Assembly (NCBI GenBank): GCA_900553395.1
Contig: USDJ01000003.1
Coordinates: 1 to 64,000, forward strand
From: an uncultured Mycoplasmatota bacterium
GTDB taxonomy: Bacteria > Bacillota_I > Bacilli_A > RF39 > UBA660
DNA: 64,000 bases
Reading direction: 5' to 3'
In this document: piece by piece, positions 1 through 7,315 of the stretch
Layout: each line of letters opens with the position of its first letter
Numbering within the stretch: position 1 is the stretch's first letter
Notes under the pieces: generated by a model
Told to the model about the DNA's origin: nothing
Seen by the model: the letters and a program-made list of their open reading frames with translations, nothing else
Database searches by the model: none
Program-made: the position numbers and the translations under genes

Positions 1-485
1 AAACTGCTGATATGGTTGGAGATACTTTAAAACTTACAAATATAACATCTAATATTAATTTAGAAGTTGTAGTTGAAAAAATAGTTTATGAAGTAACAGA
101 AGGAGCTAATCAAAAATATACAATTACTAAAAATAATGAAGCTAAATTTAAAATAAATGCTGACTTTAGATTATTTGATGATGGTAAGGTATATGTTGAT
201 AATGAATTAGTTGATCCTAAAAATTATACAGCAGAAAGTGGAAGTACAATAATTACATTAAAGAAAGAATTCGTTGATACATTATCAGTTGGAGAACATA
301 CTTTAAAAGTATTATTCAATGATGGTGGAGAAGCAATTACAACATTTAATGTAGCAAGAGAAACAGTGTCTACTGATAATCCAAATACTGGAGATAACAT
401 TGGATTCTATATAATAAGTGGAATCTTATCAATCGTAGGACTTGCTGGAGCTGGAATCTTTTATAGAAGAAAACAAACAAATTAA
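1..485 (+). CDS. Sortase-anchored surface protein, C-terminal end (partial)
   Basis: The left edge of the window cuts this gene: the frame is open from base 3 with no start before it. The visible part of about 160 residues holds one Ig-like (X2-type) module with the pattern VYVDNELVDPKNY followed by TLKKEFVDTLSVGEHTL. A complete cell-wall sorting signal follows: NPNTG about 35 residues from the end, a hydrophobic segment, and the basic tail RRKQTN. The protein is therefore exported and linked to peptidoglycan by a sortase. The N in place of the usual L of LPXTG could suit the class B sortase at 9.2-10.1 kb, which is an inference. A hairpin terminator follows the stop. The ligand-binding part lies outside the window. 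Confidence 0.8.
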   Translation, partial: TADMVGDTLKLTNITSNINLEVVVEKIVYEVTEGANQKYTITKNNEAKFKINADFRLFDDGKVYVDNELVDPKNYTAESGSTIITLKKEFVDTLSVGEHTLKVLFNDGGEAITTFNVARETVSTDNPNTGDNIGFYIISGILSIVGLAGAGIFYRRKQTN

Positions 486-490
486 ACTGT

Positions 491-519
491 GAGTTAGAGT
501 TTTCTCTAACTCCTTTTTA
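491..519 (+). terminator. Rho-independent terminator
   Basis: A perfect 9-bp stem (GAGTTAGAG / CTCTAACTC) with a TTTT loop is followed by CTTTTTAA. It ends the surface-protein transcript. Confidence 0.85.
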
Positions 520-543
520 ATATAAAAATTGAGGGATGGTAAT

Positions 544-1038
544 GTGAAAAAGACAAAATTAAAGATAAAGAAACTTTCTAAAAAACAAATTATCATTATT
601 TCAAGTATTCTTCTAATTGTTATACTAATTATTGTTTTACTATCATCAAAAGAACCATATGTTGGTAAAATAAAAGATGGAAAAGCAGTGTACATTGATA
701 GAGTTAAAAATGTAACAGTATATCCTGAAAAAAATAAGACATTAATAGAGTTTGAGAATAACGAGGAACTTATTGATAATTGTATAATATCAAATGAAAT
801 ATATGATAAATTTAAAAGTAACGATCCACTTTATAATATAACAGTCAAAGATTACTCTAAATTATCTAACTTATCTGCTAAAGAAAATTATAATATAAAT
901 AAATCTTTACAATTAAAGTTAGTAAAAGAAGATGATAGCTATACTGATTATTATGCAATGACTTGTGGATTTAAAAACAAAAAAGAACTTATGAAATATA
1001 CTAAAGCAGTTATAAAACTTGCTAATAAAGTTAAATAA
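544..1038 (+). CDS. Hypothetical single-pass membrane protein
   Basis: A 164-residue protein with a very basic N-terminus (KKTKLKIKKLSKKQ), one membrane segment at about residues 14-34 and a polar, presumably extracytoplasmic domain. The GTG at 544 was chosen because GAGGGA at 531-536 is a well-spaced ribosome binding site; a TTG further upstream in frame has none. I do not recognise the domain. Its last 15 or so codons have a degenerate copy about 690 bp downstream (1677-1727), so a paralogue once lay there. A strong terminator follows. Function unknown. Confidence 0.65.
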   Translation: MKKTKLKIKKLSKKQIIIISSILLIVILIIVLLSSKEPYVGKIKDGKAVYIDRVKNVTVYPEKNKTLIEFENNEELIDNCIISNEIYDKFKSNDPLYNITVKDYSKLSNLSAKENYNINKSLQLKLVKEDDSYTDYYAMTCGFKNKKELMKYTKAVIKLANKVK

Positions 1039-1042
1039 GTTT

Positions 1043-1074
1043 AATAAGCAGTACACCCACTGCTTATTTTTTTT
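1043..1074 (+). terminator. Rho-independent terminator
   Basis: A 9-bp stem AATAAGCAG / CTGCTTATT with an 8-base loop is followed by a run of T. Confidence 0.85.
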
Positions 1075-1124
1075 ATATAATGACAAAGTCTAGTATTTTT
1101 AAAACATATATATTAAAAACTTTT

Positions 1125-1151
1125 TTGAAATCAGATAATTCATGATATAAT
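1125..1151 (+). promoter_or_regulatory. Candidate SigA promoter
   Basis: TTGAAA at 1125-1130, a 15-bp spacer, then TATAAT at 1146-1151 preceded by TGA (extended -10). The spacer is short, but the extended -10 compensates. It lies about 50 bp before the gene at 1203. Confidence 0.5.
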
Positions 1152-1202
1152 TAATATACAAGAAGAAAATCGCATATCGCTTATTATTTATGAGGCGGTA
1201 AA

Positions 1203-1661
1203 ATGAAAAAGAAAAGAATAATAATTACACTGTGTTCTATAATAGGTTTAATATTTTTAGATTTTATAGTAGCTCTTTTATTTAATAATAGTCCAATAAT
1301 TAAAATTAGAGATTATTATAATGGCGGTTCTACTGTTTATAAAGATAAAGGAATATTTACAAATACTTATAAATGTTCTGATGGTAAAACTAAAACAGTT
1401 TTAAAAACAACTAAATATGTTTGCCCTATGAATGAAATTAAAAAAGATATAAAAGAATCAATAACAATAACTTTTGATACTAAAGGTGGAAGTAAAATAG
1501 ATAGTATTACTATTAGTAAAGATACTGAACTTACACTTCCAAAAAAACCTACAAGAGATGGTTACGTTTTTAAAGGTTGGGTTGATAAAAATGAAACTCC
1601 AATTTATGATAAAGTATTACTTGCAGAAGATACAACTCTTTATGCAGTATGGGAAAAGTAA
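1203..1661 (+). CDS. Membrane-anchored protein with an InlB B-repeat
   Basis: A 152-residue protein. Residues 5-27 form a signal/membrane segment. A short Cys-containing module follows (pattern SPIIKIRDYYNGGS...YKCSDGKT). Residues of about 88-152 form one InlB B-repeat (Listeria-Bacteroides repeat): FDTKGGSKID, then PTRDGYVFKGW, then TTLYAVWEK at the very end. Such repeats are usually found in secreted or surface proteins and often occur in tandem; here there is one. There is no sorting signal, so the protein probably stays membrane-tethered. The ATG follows TGAGGCGG. The role is unknown; it looks like accessory surface material near the serine recombinase. Confidence 0.7.
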   Translation: MKKKRIIITLCSIIGLIFLDFIVALLFNNSPIIKIRDYYNGGSTVYKDKGIFTNTYKCSDGKTKTVLKTTKYVCPMNEIKKDIKESITITFDTKGGSKIDSITISKDTELTLPKKPTRDGYVFKGWVDKNETPIYDKVLLAEDTTLYAVWEK

Positions 1662-1676
1662 AATAATGTATATTAT

Positions 1677-1727
1677 AGTATGAAATAAATTAAAACATTT
1701 ATAAAATTTATAAATAAAGTTAAATAA
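1677..1727 (+). pseudogene. Remnant of a paralogue of the 544-1038 protein (3' end only)
   Basis: Read in frame from ATG 1680, the sequence gives MK-stop-IKTFIKFINKVK-stop. The intact gene ends MKYTKAVIKLANKVK-stop. The match covers about 15 codons with one internal TAA. This is the tail of a second copy of the same family, broken by a stop and cut off on its 5' side. It indicates that a duplication existed here and that the DNA between the copies was rearranged. Confidence 0.6.
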
Positions 1728-1766
1728 AGAATAAATTTTCTAAAATAGAATATTTATTCTTTTTTA
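1726..1766 (+). terminator. Rho-independent terminator
   Basis: An 11-bp stem AAAGAATAAAT / ATTTATTCTTT is followed by a T run. The rest of the 1662-1828 gap holds the paralogue remnant and AT-rich leader sequence for the next gene. Confidence 0.7.
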
Positions 1767-1828
1767 GTGATAGTTTTTTAGTATTATTTATATCTTTATC
1801 TCATATAGTTTGATGAGGATGGTATAAC

Positions 1829-2077
1829 ATGTATAATACAGATGATATTGAAATAAAGTGTAGTACCAAACATTTGCCTTTGGAATATAAATTATTAGAA
1901 TGGCGACTAATTTTAAATAGAGAATTATATGAGAGTAAAGTAATTGATTTAAAAGTTTTCAGTTTAATGGAACAATCAATACTTGGAAGAATGACAAAAA
2001 TAAAAAATGAATATAAAGACAAGATTAATGATGGTTTGACAATAGGGAAAAATCTTGGTAGCATGTCATCATCCTAG
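1829..2077 (+). CDS. Small protein upstream of the recombinase (SHOCT-like)
   Basis: An 82-residue polar, helix-rich protein with no signal peptide. The core (YKLLEWRLILNRELYES, then KVFSLMEQSILGRM) resembles the short SHOCT-like helical modules often encoded just before large serine recombinases in Bacillota elements. That family assignment is tentative. The start follows GAGGATGG. It ends 41 bp before the recombinase and is probably co-transcribed with it. It could act as an accessory protein for the recombinase, such as a directionality factor, but nothing in the sequence proves this. Confidence 0.6.
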   Translation: MYNTDDIEIKCSTKHLPLEYKLLEWRLILNRELYESKVIDLKVFSLMEQSILGRMTKIKNEYKDKINDGLTIGKNLGSMSSS

Positions 2078-2118
2078 TTATCTTGCTTTTTAAGAATATG
2101 AAAGGAGAGTGAGGAATA

Positions 2119-3837
2119 ATGGATATAAAAAAAGCAAGGGAAGATTTAAGAAAAGGGAAAACGATTTATGATATGCCACTTAGAGTAGTATATTATGCTC
2201 GTGTTTCAACAGATAAGGACGATCAATTGAATAGTTTGGAGAACCAACAAAACTATTTTAAAGAAATGATAACGGAAAATAAAAACTGGGTATTTTGTGG
2301 TGGTTATATAGATGAAGGAATTAGTGGAACTGCTGTAAAAAATAGAGATAAATTTCTAAAAATGATTGAGGACGCTACTCTTGGAAAAATAGATATGATA
2401 GTTACAAAAGAGATATCAAGGTTTTCAAGAAATACTGTTGATAGTATAAAATATACAGAGTATTTATTAAAACAGGGAGTTATTGTATATTTTTTATCAG
2501 ATAATCTTAATACAATAGGGGAAGATTCGGAGTTTAGACTTACAATTATGTCAAGCTTGGCTCAAGATGAAGTTAGAAAACTTTCTGAAAGAGTTAAATT
2601 TGGTATTAATAGAATGATTAAAGATAGAAAACTTATTGGTGGTAATTTAACAGGATATTTCAAAAAAGATGGAAGATATGAAATTAATCCAGCAGAAGCA
2701 CCAATAATTACTTATCTTTTTGAAACTTATGCATCTGGGAAAGTTGGTCTTAAGAAGATAGGACAAGATCTTGCAAAAATGGGATATTTAAATTCAAAAG
2801 GGGAACCATATTCCGATACAACTATGGCAAAATTTTTAACTAATCCTAGATATAAAGGATATTATACTGCTAGATTAACTGAGGTTGAAAATTATAAAAC
2901 ACATAAAAAGAAAAAAGTTCCAAAAGATAGACAAATAATTGAGCATGATGATAGAGTTCCAGCAATTGTATCTGAAGAGTTATGGAATAAAGCAAATGAA
3001 CTTCATGAGATGAGAAAAAAATCACCTGCAAGACACATTCTAAATTCTGAAAAATCTTTAGAAAATGCAAAATATAGCTGTTTATTATATTGTAAGGATT
3101 GTGGTAATGTATTTATAAGAGCTGGTGGAAGTAATAGAGCAAATAATCCTACATGGTCTTGTAAGAAATATAAGACTGAGGGAGTTGGTGCCTGTGCTTC
3201 ACCAATCTTAAGAGAAGAATATCTAGATAAGATATTTGTACAAATATTTAGTGATTTTATAGATAATAAAAAAGAATATTTAAGTGGGGTAATAAATGAA
3301 TATGAGAATATTATAAGCAGTAATAATAGCTCTGATAATATTGAAATCATAAACAATCAAATTACAAAAATAGAAAACCAAAAGAATAAATTATTAGATT
3401 TGAGTATTAAAGGAATGATTGATGATTTAGAGTTTAAGAAAAGAAACGATAAGTTTAATAATGAAATTAATTCCTTAAAAAAGAAAATTGATACACTTAA
3501 TAATCCTAATGCAGAAATTACAAAATTAAAGGAAAAAATAATAGAAGTTAGAAATACTCTTACTTCAAAAGTTGATTTACAAAAAGAGCTACCTAATTTA
3601 ATGAGAATATTAGTTGAAAGAGTAGAAGTTGAAAAAATAAACGGCGATAGAAAACATGTAAGATTAATTATTTATTTCAATTTTAATGCAGATACAATAT
3701 ACAGAGAATTAGAAATTGATAACAAAATAAAAAAACTTGAGTTATCAAATTTTTATCCCAAAAAATGTTCTTTTGGCGATAAAGAGATTCAAAATAGCCG
3801 ACATAAGAACATTGGAACTCATAGTGGAACCCTTTAA
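2119..3837 (+). CDS. Large serine recombinase (integrase/excisionase type)
   Basis: A 572-residue site-specific recombinase. Residues of about 20-165 form the resolvase catalytic domain: YYARVST with the nucleophile Ser30, IDEGISGT, and a conserved EISRFSRN segment. The recombinase domain follows (about 175-300), then a zinc ribbon with CKDC at 325-328 and two further cysteines near 348 and 359. After that comes a coiled coil (about 385-490) and a DNA-binding tail. This is the full architecture of phage and skin-type integrases, which cut and rejoin att sites at a 2-bp core. The start has a good ribosome binding site (AAAGGAGAG). Its stop lies only about 40 bp before the point where penicillin-binding-protein homology begins, so its own att site is almost certainly the junction there. 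Confidence 0.93.
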   Translation: MDIKKAREDLRKGKTIYDMPLRVVYYARVSTDKDDQLNSLENQQNYFKEMITENKNWVFCGGYIDEGISGTAVKNRDKFLKMIEDATLGKIDMIVTKEISRFSRNTVDSIKYTEYLLKQGVIVYFLSDNLNTIGEDSEFRLTIMSSLAQDEVRKLSERVKFGINRMIKDRKLIGGNLTGYFKKDGRYEINPAEAPIITYLFETYASGKVGLKKIGQDLAKMGYLNSKGEPYSDTTMAKFLTNPRYKGYYTARLTEVENYKTHKKKKVPKDRQIIEHDDRVPAIVSEELWNKANELHEMRKKSPARHILNSEKSLENAKYSCLLYCKDCGNVFIRAGGSNRANNPTWSCKKYKTEGVGACASPILREEYLDKIFVQIFSDFIDNKKEYLSGVINEYENIISSNNSSDNIEIINNQITKIENQKNKLLDLSIKGMIDDLEFKKRNDKFNNEINSLKKKIDTLNNPNAEITKLKEKIIEVRNTLTSKVDLQKELPNLMRILVERVEVEKINGDRKHVRLIIYFNFNADTIYRELEIDNKIKKLELSNFYPKKCSFGDKEIQNSRHKNIGTHSGTL

Positions 3838-3871
3838 AATAAAGGGAAAAATGCTCTTTTCTGTTCCAATG
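3810..3871. repeat. Nested inverted repeats beside the element/gene junction (candidate att region)
   Basis: CATTGGAAC at 3810-3818 and GTTCCAATG at 3863-3871 form a perfect 9-bp inverted repeat around a smaller hairpin, CCCTTT-AAAAT-AAAGGG, at 3830-3846. The set lies between the recombinase's last codons and the start of PBP homology near 3880. Serine integrase att sites contain inverted half-sites next to the integrase gene. The predicted crossover is not at the centre of this repeat, so its role is uncertain. Confidence 0.45.
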
Positions 3872-4747
3872 GTAACACCAAGCAATACAGGCTTTGTAAA
3901 TCTTGGATTAAAACTTGGCAAAGAAAAATTATTTAGCTATATCAATTCTTTTGGCTTTGGTAAAAAAACAGGAGTAGATTTAAATGGAGAATCAAATGGT
4001 ATTTTGTTTAATGTAGATAAAATAGGCGATTTAGAGCTTGCTACTACTGCATTTGGTCAAGGAGTATCTGTTACTCCAATACAGCAAATAACAGCTGTTT
4101 CTGCTGCAATTAATGGTGGAATATTATATAAACCTTATATAGTTAAAAGTTTAAATGAGCCAGAAACAAATAGTGTAATATTAGAAAATAATAAACAAGT
4201 AGTAAAAAAAGTAATCAGTTCTGATACTAGTGAAAAGGTAAGATATGCACTTGAAAGTGTAGTAGCTAGAGGAACTGGTCATAATGCTTATATAGGTGGA
4301 TATAGAGTAGGTGGTAAAACAGGTACTGCACAAAAAGCTGTAAATGGTAGATACTTAAGTGGAAATTATATAACTAGTTTTATAGGATTTCTTCCAGCGG
4401 ATGACCCGAAAGTTATAGTTTATATAGCTGTAGATAATGCTAAAGGAGTAACACAATATGGTGGAACGGTCGCAGCGCCTATTGCTAAAAACGTACTTCT
4501 TAGCGCTATTGATATTTTAAATATAGATAAAAGAGAAGATGAAATAGAAAGAGAATATAATTACTTTGATAAGCAATATGCTTCAGTTCCTAACGTAGTT
4601 GGAATGAGTGTAGATGAAGCCACTCGTAATTTAAAAAAATTTAAAGTAGAATATAATGGCTCAGGCAATATTGTTACTTATCAATCTCCTAGTGCAGGTG
4701 AAAAATTATATGAAGGAGAAACGATAAGATTATTGCTTGAAAACTAA
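3851..4747 (+). CDS. 3' part of a split class B penicillin-binding protein (SpoVD/FtsI-like)
   Basis: This encodes the last half of a D,D-transpeptidase that cross-links peptidoglycan. Visible are the region after the SxN motif (SNTGFVNLGLKLGKEK, then FGFGKKTGVDL), the KTG box GGKTGTAQ (Lys at 4316-4318), the transpeptidase C-terminus (SFIGFLPADDPK), and one PASTA domain from about 4585 to the end. The N-terminal domain and the SxxK active-site serine are absent. Homology starts at codon 3881 (PSN where SSN is expected), immediately right of the recombinase. An in-frame ATG at 3851 with AAAGGG before it could give a 298-residue fragment that cannot be a working transpeptidase. The nearby mraY and ftsW/spoVE support spoVD or ftsI. 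It is either a disrupted gene or the downstream half of a gene restored by excision. Confidence 0.85.
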   Translation: MLFSVPMVTPSNTGFVNLGLKLGKEKLFSYINSFGFGKKTGVDLNGESNGILFNVDKIGDLELATTAFGQGVSVTPIQQITAVSAAINGGILYKPYIVKSLNEPETNSVILENNKQVVKKVISSDTSEKVRYALESVVARGTGHNAYIGGYRVGGKTGTAQKAVNGRYLSGNYITSFIGFLPADDPKVIVYIAVDNAKGVTQYGGTVAAPIAKNVLLSAIDILNIDKREDEIEREYNYFDKQYASVPNVVGMSVDEATRNLKKFKVEYNGSGNIVTYQSPSAGEKLYEGETIRLLLEN

Positions 4748-4750
4748 GTA

Positions 4751-4779
4751 TTGCAAAAAATAATTAAATTATATATAAT
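4751..4779 (+). promoter_or_regulatory. SigA-type promoter for ldh
   Basis: TTGCAA at 4751-4756, a 17-bp spacer and a perfect TATAAT at 4774-4779, about 15 bp before the ldh start. Confidence 0.6.
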
Positions 4780-4794
4780 TATTATGGTGATAAT

Positions 4795-5700
4795 ATGAAT
4801 AATAAGGTAGTAATAATAGGCTGTGGTAATGTAGGAATGAGCTATGCATATGCCACACTTAATCAAAGAACATATGTTAATGAATTAGTTCTTATAGATA
4901 TAGATGAAAAAAGAATAGAAGGTGAAGTAATGGATTTAAATCATTGTCTTGCTTATAGTCCTTCTAAAATCAATATATATAAAGGTAACTATAGTGATTG
5001 TAGAAATGCAAAAATAGTAGTAATAGCAGCAGGAGCAAATCAAAATGTTGGTGAAACTAGAATGGATTTAATACATAAAAATAGTGCAATATTTAAATCT
5101 ATTGTTAGCCAAGTTATGGCAAGTGGATTTGATGGAATATTTTTAATAGCTACTAATCCTCTTGATGTTATGACATATTTGACCTATAAATATTCTCTTT
5201 TACCTCATAACAAGGTGTTAGGTACAGGTACAACTTTAGATACAGCTAGATTGAGATATTTAATAAGTGAAAAAGTTGGAATAAGCCCTAAAAATATTCA
5301 TGCCTTTGTAATGGGAGAACACGGAGATAGCGAATTTGTACCTTGGAGCAATGTAAATATAGCCTTAAAAGGTATTGATAAATATTTGACTAATGATGAA
5401 ATGATAAAAATAGAAAATGATGTAAGAAATTCTGCATATGAAATAATTAACAGAAAAGGTGCTACATATTATGGTATTGGTATGTGCTTAGTTAGAATTA
5501 CTAACGCTATATTAGGAGACGAAAATGTTGTTTTATCGGTTTCTGCTTATGATAGCGAAAATGATATATATATATCGACACCTGCTATTGTAAATAGAAC
5601 AGGAGTAAAAGAAAAAATATTTGTGCCTTTTAATGCGGAAGAAACAAGAAAAATAAAGAATTCTATTGATGTTATAAAAGAAGCTATAAATAGTTTATAG
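4795..5700 (+). CDS. ldh: L-lactate dehydrogenase
   Basis: A 301-residue NAD-dependent enzyme that interconverts pyruvate and L-lactate, the usual redox sink of a fermenter. The Rossmann motif GCGNVG is at residues 9-14 and the acidic ribose-binding residue lies in VLIDID. AGANQNVGETR carries the Gln that marks lactate rather than malate dehydrogenase, TNPLDV is present, and GEHGDS holds the catalytic His. The length is slightly below the usual 310-320. The start follows GGTGATAAT, the common Shine-Dalgarno context in this genome, and the gene has its own promoter. Its place between the PBP fragment and mraY is unusual and looks like an insertion into the cell-wall cluster. Confidence 0.93.
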   Translation: MNNKVVIIGCGNVGMSYAYATLNQRTYVNELVLIDIDEKRIEGEVMDLNHCLAYSPSKINIYKGNYSDCRNAKIVVIAAGANQNVGETRMDLIHKNSAIFKSIVSQVMASGFDGIFLIATNPLDVMTYLTYKYSLLPHNKVLGTGTTLDTARLRYLISEKVGISPKNIHAFVMGEHGDSEFVPWSNVNIALKGIDKYLTNDEMIKIENDVRNSAYEIINRKGATYYGIGMCLVRITNAILGDENVVLSVSAYDSENDIYISTPAIVNRTGVKEKIFVPFNAEETRKIKNSIDVIKEAINSL

Positions 5701-5750
5701 CTTTTATTTTACACTTTTTTTAAAAATAAATTTTATATTATATTATCGTG

Positions 5751-5788
5751 TTGATTTATCCTGTTTTGAATGCTATAAATGCTATAAT
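5751..5788 (+). promoter_or_regulatory. Candidate promoter with two overlapping extended -10 boxes
   Basis: TTGATT at 5751-5756, a 17-bp spacer and TGC-TATAAA (5771-5779), with a second TGC-TATAAT at 5780-5788. It lies 27 bp before the small secreted-protein gene. Confidence 0.5.
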
Positions 5789-5814
5789 TAAATTGTAAAT
5801 AGTAGGATGAGTAT

Positions 5815-6201
5815 ATGATGAATTTGAAGAAAAAATTTAAAATATTTACGTTATCTTTTGTATTAGCATTAGCTTGTTTAATGAATGTAAATGCAGAAGA
5901 AAAAGATGTCTTTACAGTTTGCAAAACAGGCTGTGATTACGATTCATTTTTAGCTGCAAAAGGTCAGTCTGTAGTAGAGGGAAAAACAGTTAAATTGATG
6001 GAAGATATGGTAATAGATACTAAAACAGCTATTGCTATATGGCCGGATATGACATTAGATTTAGGTGGACATACATTAACAGTTGCTGATGGAACACTAT
6101 TAGGTGTTTATGAAAACAATATTGTTATCACTAATGGTACTTTGAGTTTAATGCTTGCATTTGGATTTATGTACAAATATAAAAAAATTATTAATCGTTA
6201 A
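5815..6201 (+). CDS. Short secreted protein, probably a collapsed surface protein
   Basis: A 128-residue protein with a clear signal peptide (KKKFKIFTLSFVLALACL, cleavage near NVNAEE at residue 27). The mature part begins like a right-handed beta-helix adhesin or pectate-lyase-like repeat (TLDLGGHTLTVADGT, NNIVITNGTL). It then runs directly into a short hydrophobic stretch and basic end (LMLAFGFMYKYKKIINR) that looks like the last half of a cell-wall sorting signal, with no LPXTG-type motif left. The simplest reading is an internal in-frame deletion that joined the head and tail of a much longer anchored protein. The ATG at 5815 is placed after AGGATGA; the next ATG is also possible. Confidence 0.6.
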   Translation: MMNLKKKFKIFTLSFVLALACLMNVNAEEKDVFTVCKTGCDYDSFLAAKGQSVVEGKTVKLMEDMVIDTKTAIAIWPDMTLDLGGHTLTVADGTLLGVYENNIVITNGTLSLMLAFGFMYKYKKIINR

Positions 6202-6204
6202 TAC

Positions 6205-6233
6205 AAAAGGGCTAGATTAGTCCTTTTTTCTTC
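6205..6233 (+). terminator. Rho-independent terminator
   Basis: A 10-bp stem AAAAGGGCTA / TAGTCCTTTT (one G-T pair) with a 3-base loop and a T run. Confidence 0.75.
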
Positions 6234-6273
6234 TAAAAATTTAACATTATCATAATATTTATTGAGGGATAAT

Positions 6274-7266
6274 ATGATAATATTAACAAAAGCAGTACTA
6301 GTAATGATGGTAAGTATGATTGTTTCTATATTATTAGGATTAATTTTGATTCCTGCATTAAAAAAATTAAAAGCTGATCAAAGATTAAGTGAATATTTAT
6401 CAGAAAAACATAAAAATAAAGTAGGTACTCCTACTATGGGAGGCTTAATTTTTATTCTTTCAACACTTTTTGTTTTTATAATTATGTATATTTTTAATAA
6501 AATTAGGATAAATAGTTCTCTTGTAATAGTAGTTATAACTTTTTTATCATATTCAATAATAGGATTTATAGACGATTTTTTAATTATTAAAAGAAATAAT
6601 AATAAAGGACTTAGTGAAACTTCAAAATTTATACTTCAAGTAATAGTAGCTATAATTTTTTTCTATTTATTCATGATAAGTGGTAATGAGCCATTATTAT
6701 GGATACATACATTGGGCATTAAACTTGACATAGGCTTTTTATATGGAATAATAATATTATTAGTTTTAGTTTCTAGTAGTAATGCGGTTAATATTACAGA
6801 TGGTCTTGATGGACTAGCTGGGAGCTTATCTTTTATTGCATTTTTAACACTGGGTATTATAAGCTATAATACAGGATGGCTTGATGGATATGAAGAGGTT
6901 TCGCTATTTTGTTTTTCTCTTTCAGGATCACTATTAGGATTTTTAACTTTTAATTTAAATCCAGCAAAGATATTTATGGGAGATACAGGTTCACTTGCAC
7001 TAGGTGCTACAATGGGATGTATTGCAATATTAACTAGGCACGAATTACTACTTATTTTGATATGCATAGTATTTGTAATAGAAACTTTAACTTGTATAAT
7101 ACAAAGAGTATATTATAAGTTTACTAAAAAAAGATTGTTTTTAATGACGCCTATACATCATTCATTCGAGAAAATGGGGTTTAATGAACGTGAGATAGTT
7201 AAAATATTTTGCTTAATTGGAATACTTGCTAGTATGATATCAATTATTTTTGGAGTAATTCTTTGA
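6274..7266 (+). CDS. mraY: Phospho-N-acetylmuramoyl-pentapeptide transferase
   Basis: A 330-residue, about 10-span membrane enzyme that moves phospho-MurNAc-pentapeptide onto undecaprenyl phosphate to make lipid I. Family motifs are present: KVGTPTMGG in the first cytoplasmic loop, the metal-binding GFIDDFL, NAVNITDGLDGLAG, NPAKIFMGDTGSLALG, and MTPIHHSFEKMG near the end. The ATG at 6274 follows GAGGGA; an upstream in-frame TTG has no binding site. It lies two genes downstream of the PBP fragment and two before ftsW/spoVE, with murD and murG not in between, so the classic cluster is scattered here. Confidence 0.95.
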   Translation: MIILTKAVLVMMVSMIVSILLGLILIPALKKLKADQRLSEYLSEKHKNKVGTPTMGGLIFILSTLFVFIIMYIFNKIRINSSLVIVVITFLSYSIIGFIDDFLIIKRNNNKGLSETSKFILQVIVAIIFFYLFMISGNEPLLWIHTLGIKLDIGFLYGIIILLVLVSSSNAVNITDGLDGLAGSLSFIAFLTLGIISYNTGWLDGYEEVSLFCFSLSGSLLGFLTFNLNPAKIFMGDTGSLALGATMGCIAILTRHELLLILICIVFVIETLTCIIQRVYYKFTKKRLFLMTPIHHSFEKMGFNEREIVKIFCLIGILASMISIIFGVIL

Positions 7267-7291
7267 CAAAAATTATTTAATGTGTTAATAT
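7263..7291 (+). promoter_or_regulatory. Promoter overlapping the end of mraY
   Basis: A perfect TTGACA at 7263-7268 overlaps the mraY stop. A 17-bp spacer leads to TAATAT at 7286-7291. Just downstream, CCCC (7295-7298) can pair with GGGG (7305-7308) of the next gene's Shine-Dalgarno. Confidence 0.5.
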
Positions 7292-7315
7292 ATTCCCCAT
7301 GTAAGGGGTGGTAAT

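Noticed and set aside
3003..3356. 117-codon minus-strand frame within the recombinase
   Set aside because: Shadow of the zinc-ribbon and coiled-coil coding region; no binding site and no family resemblance.
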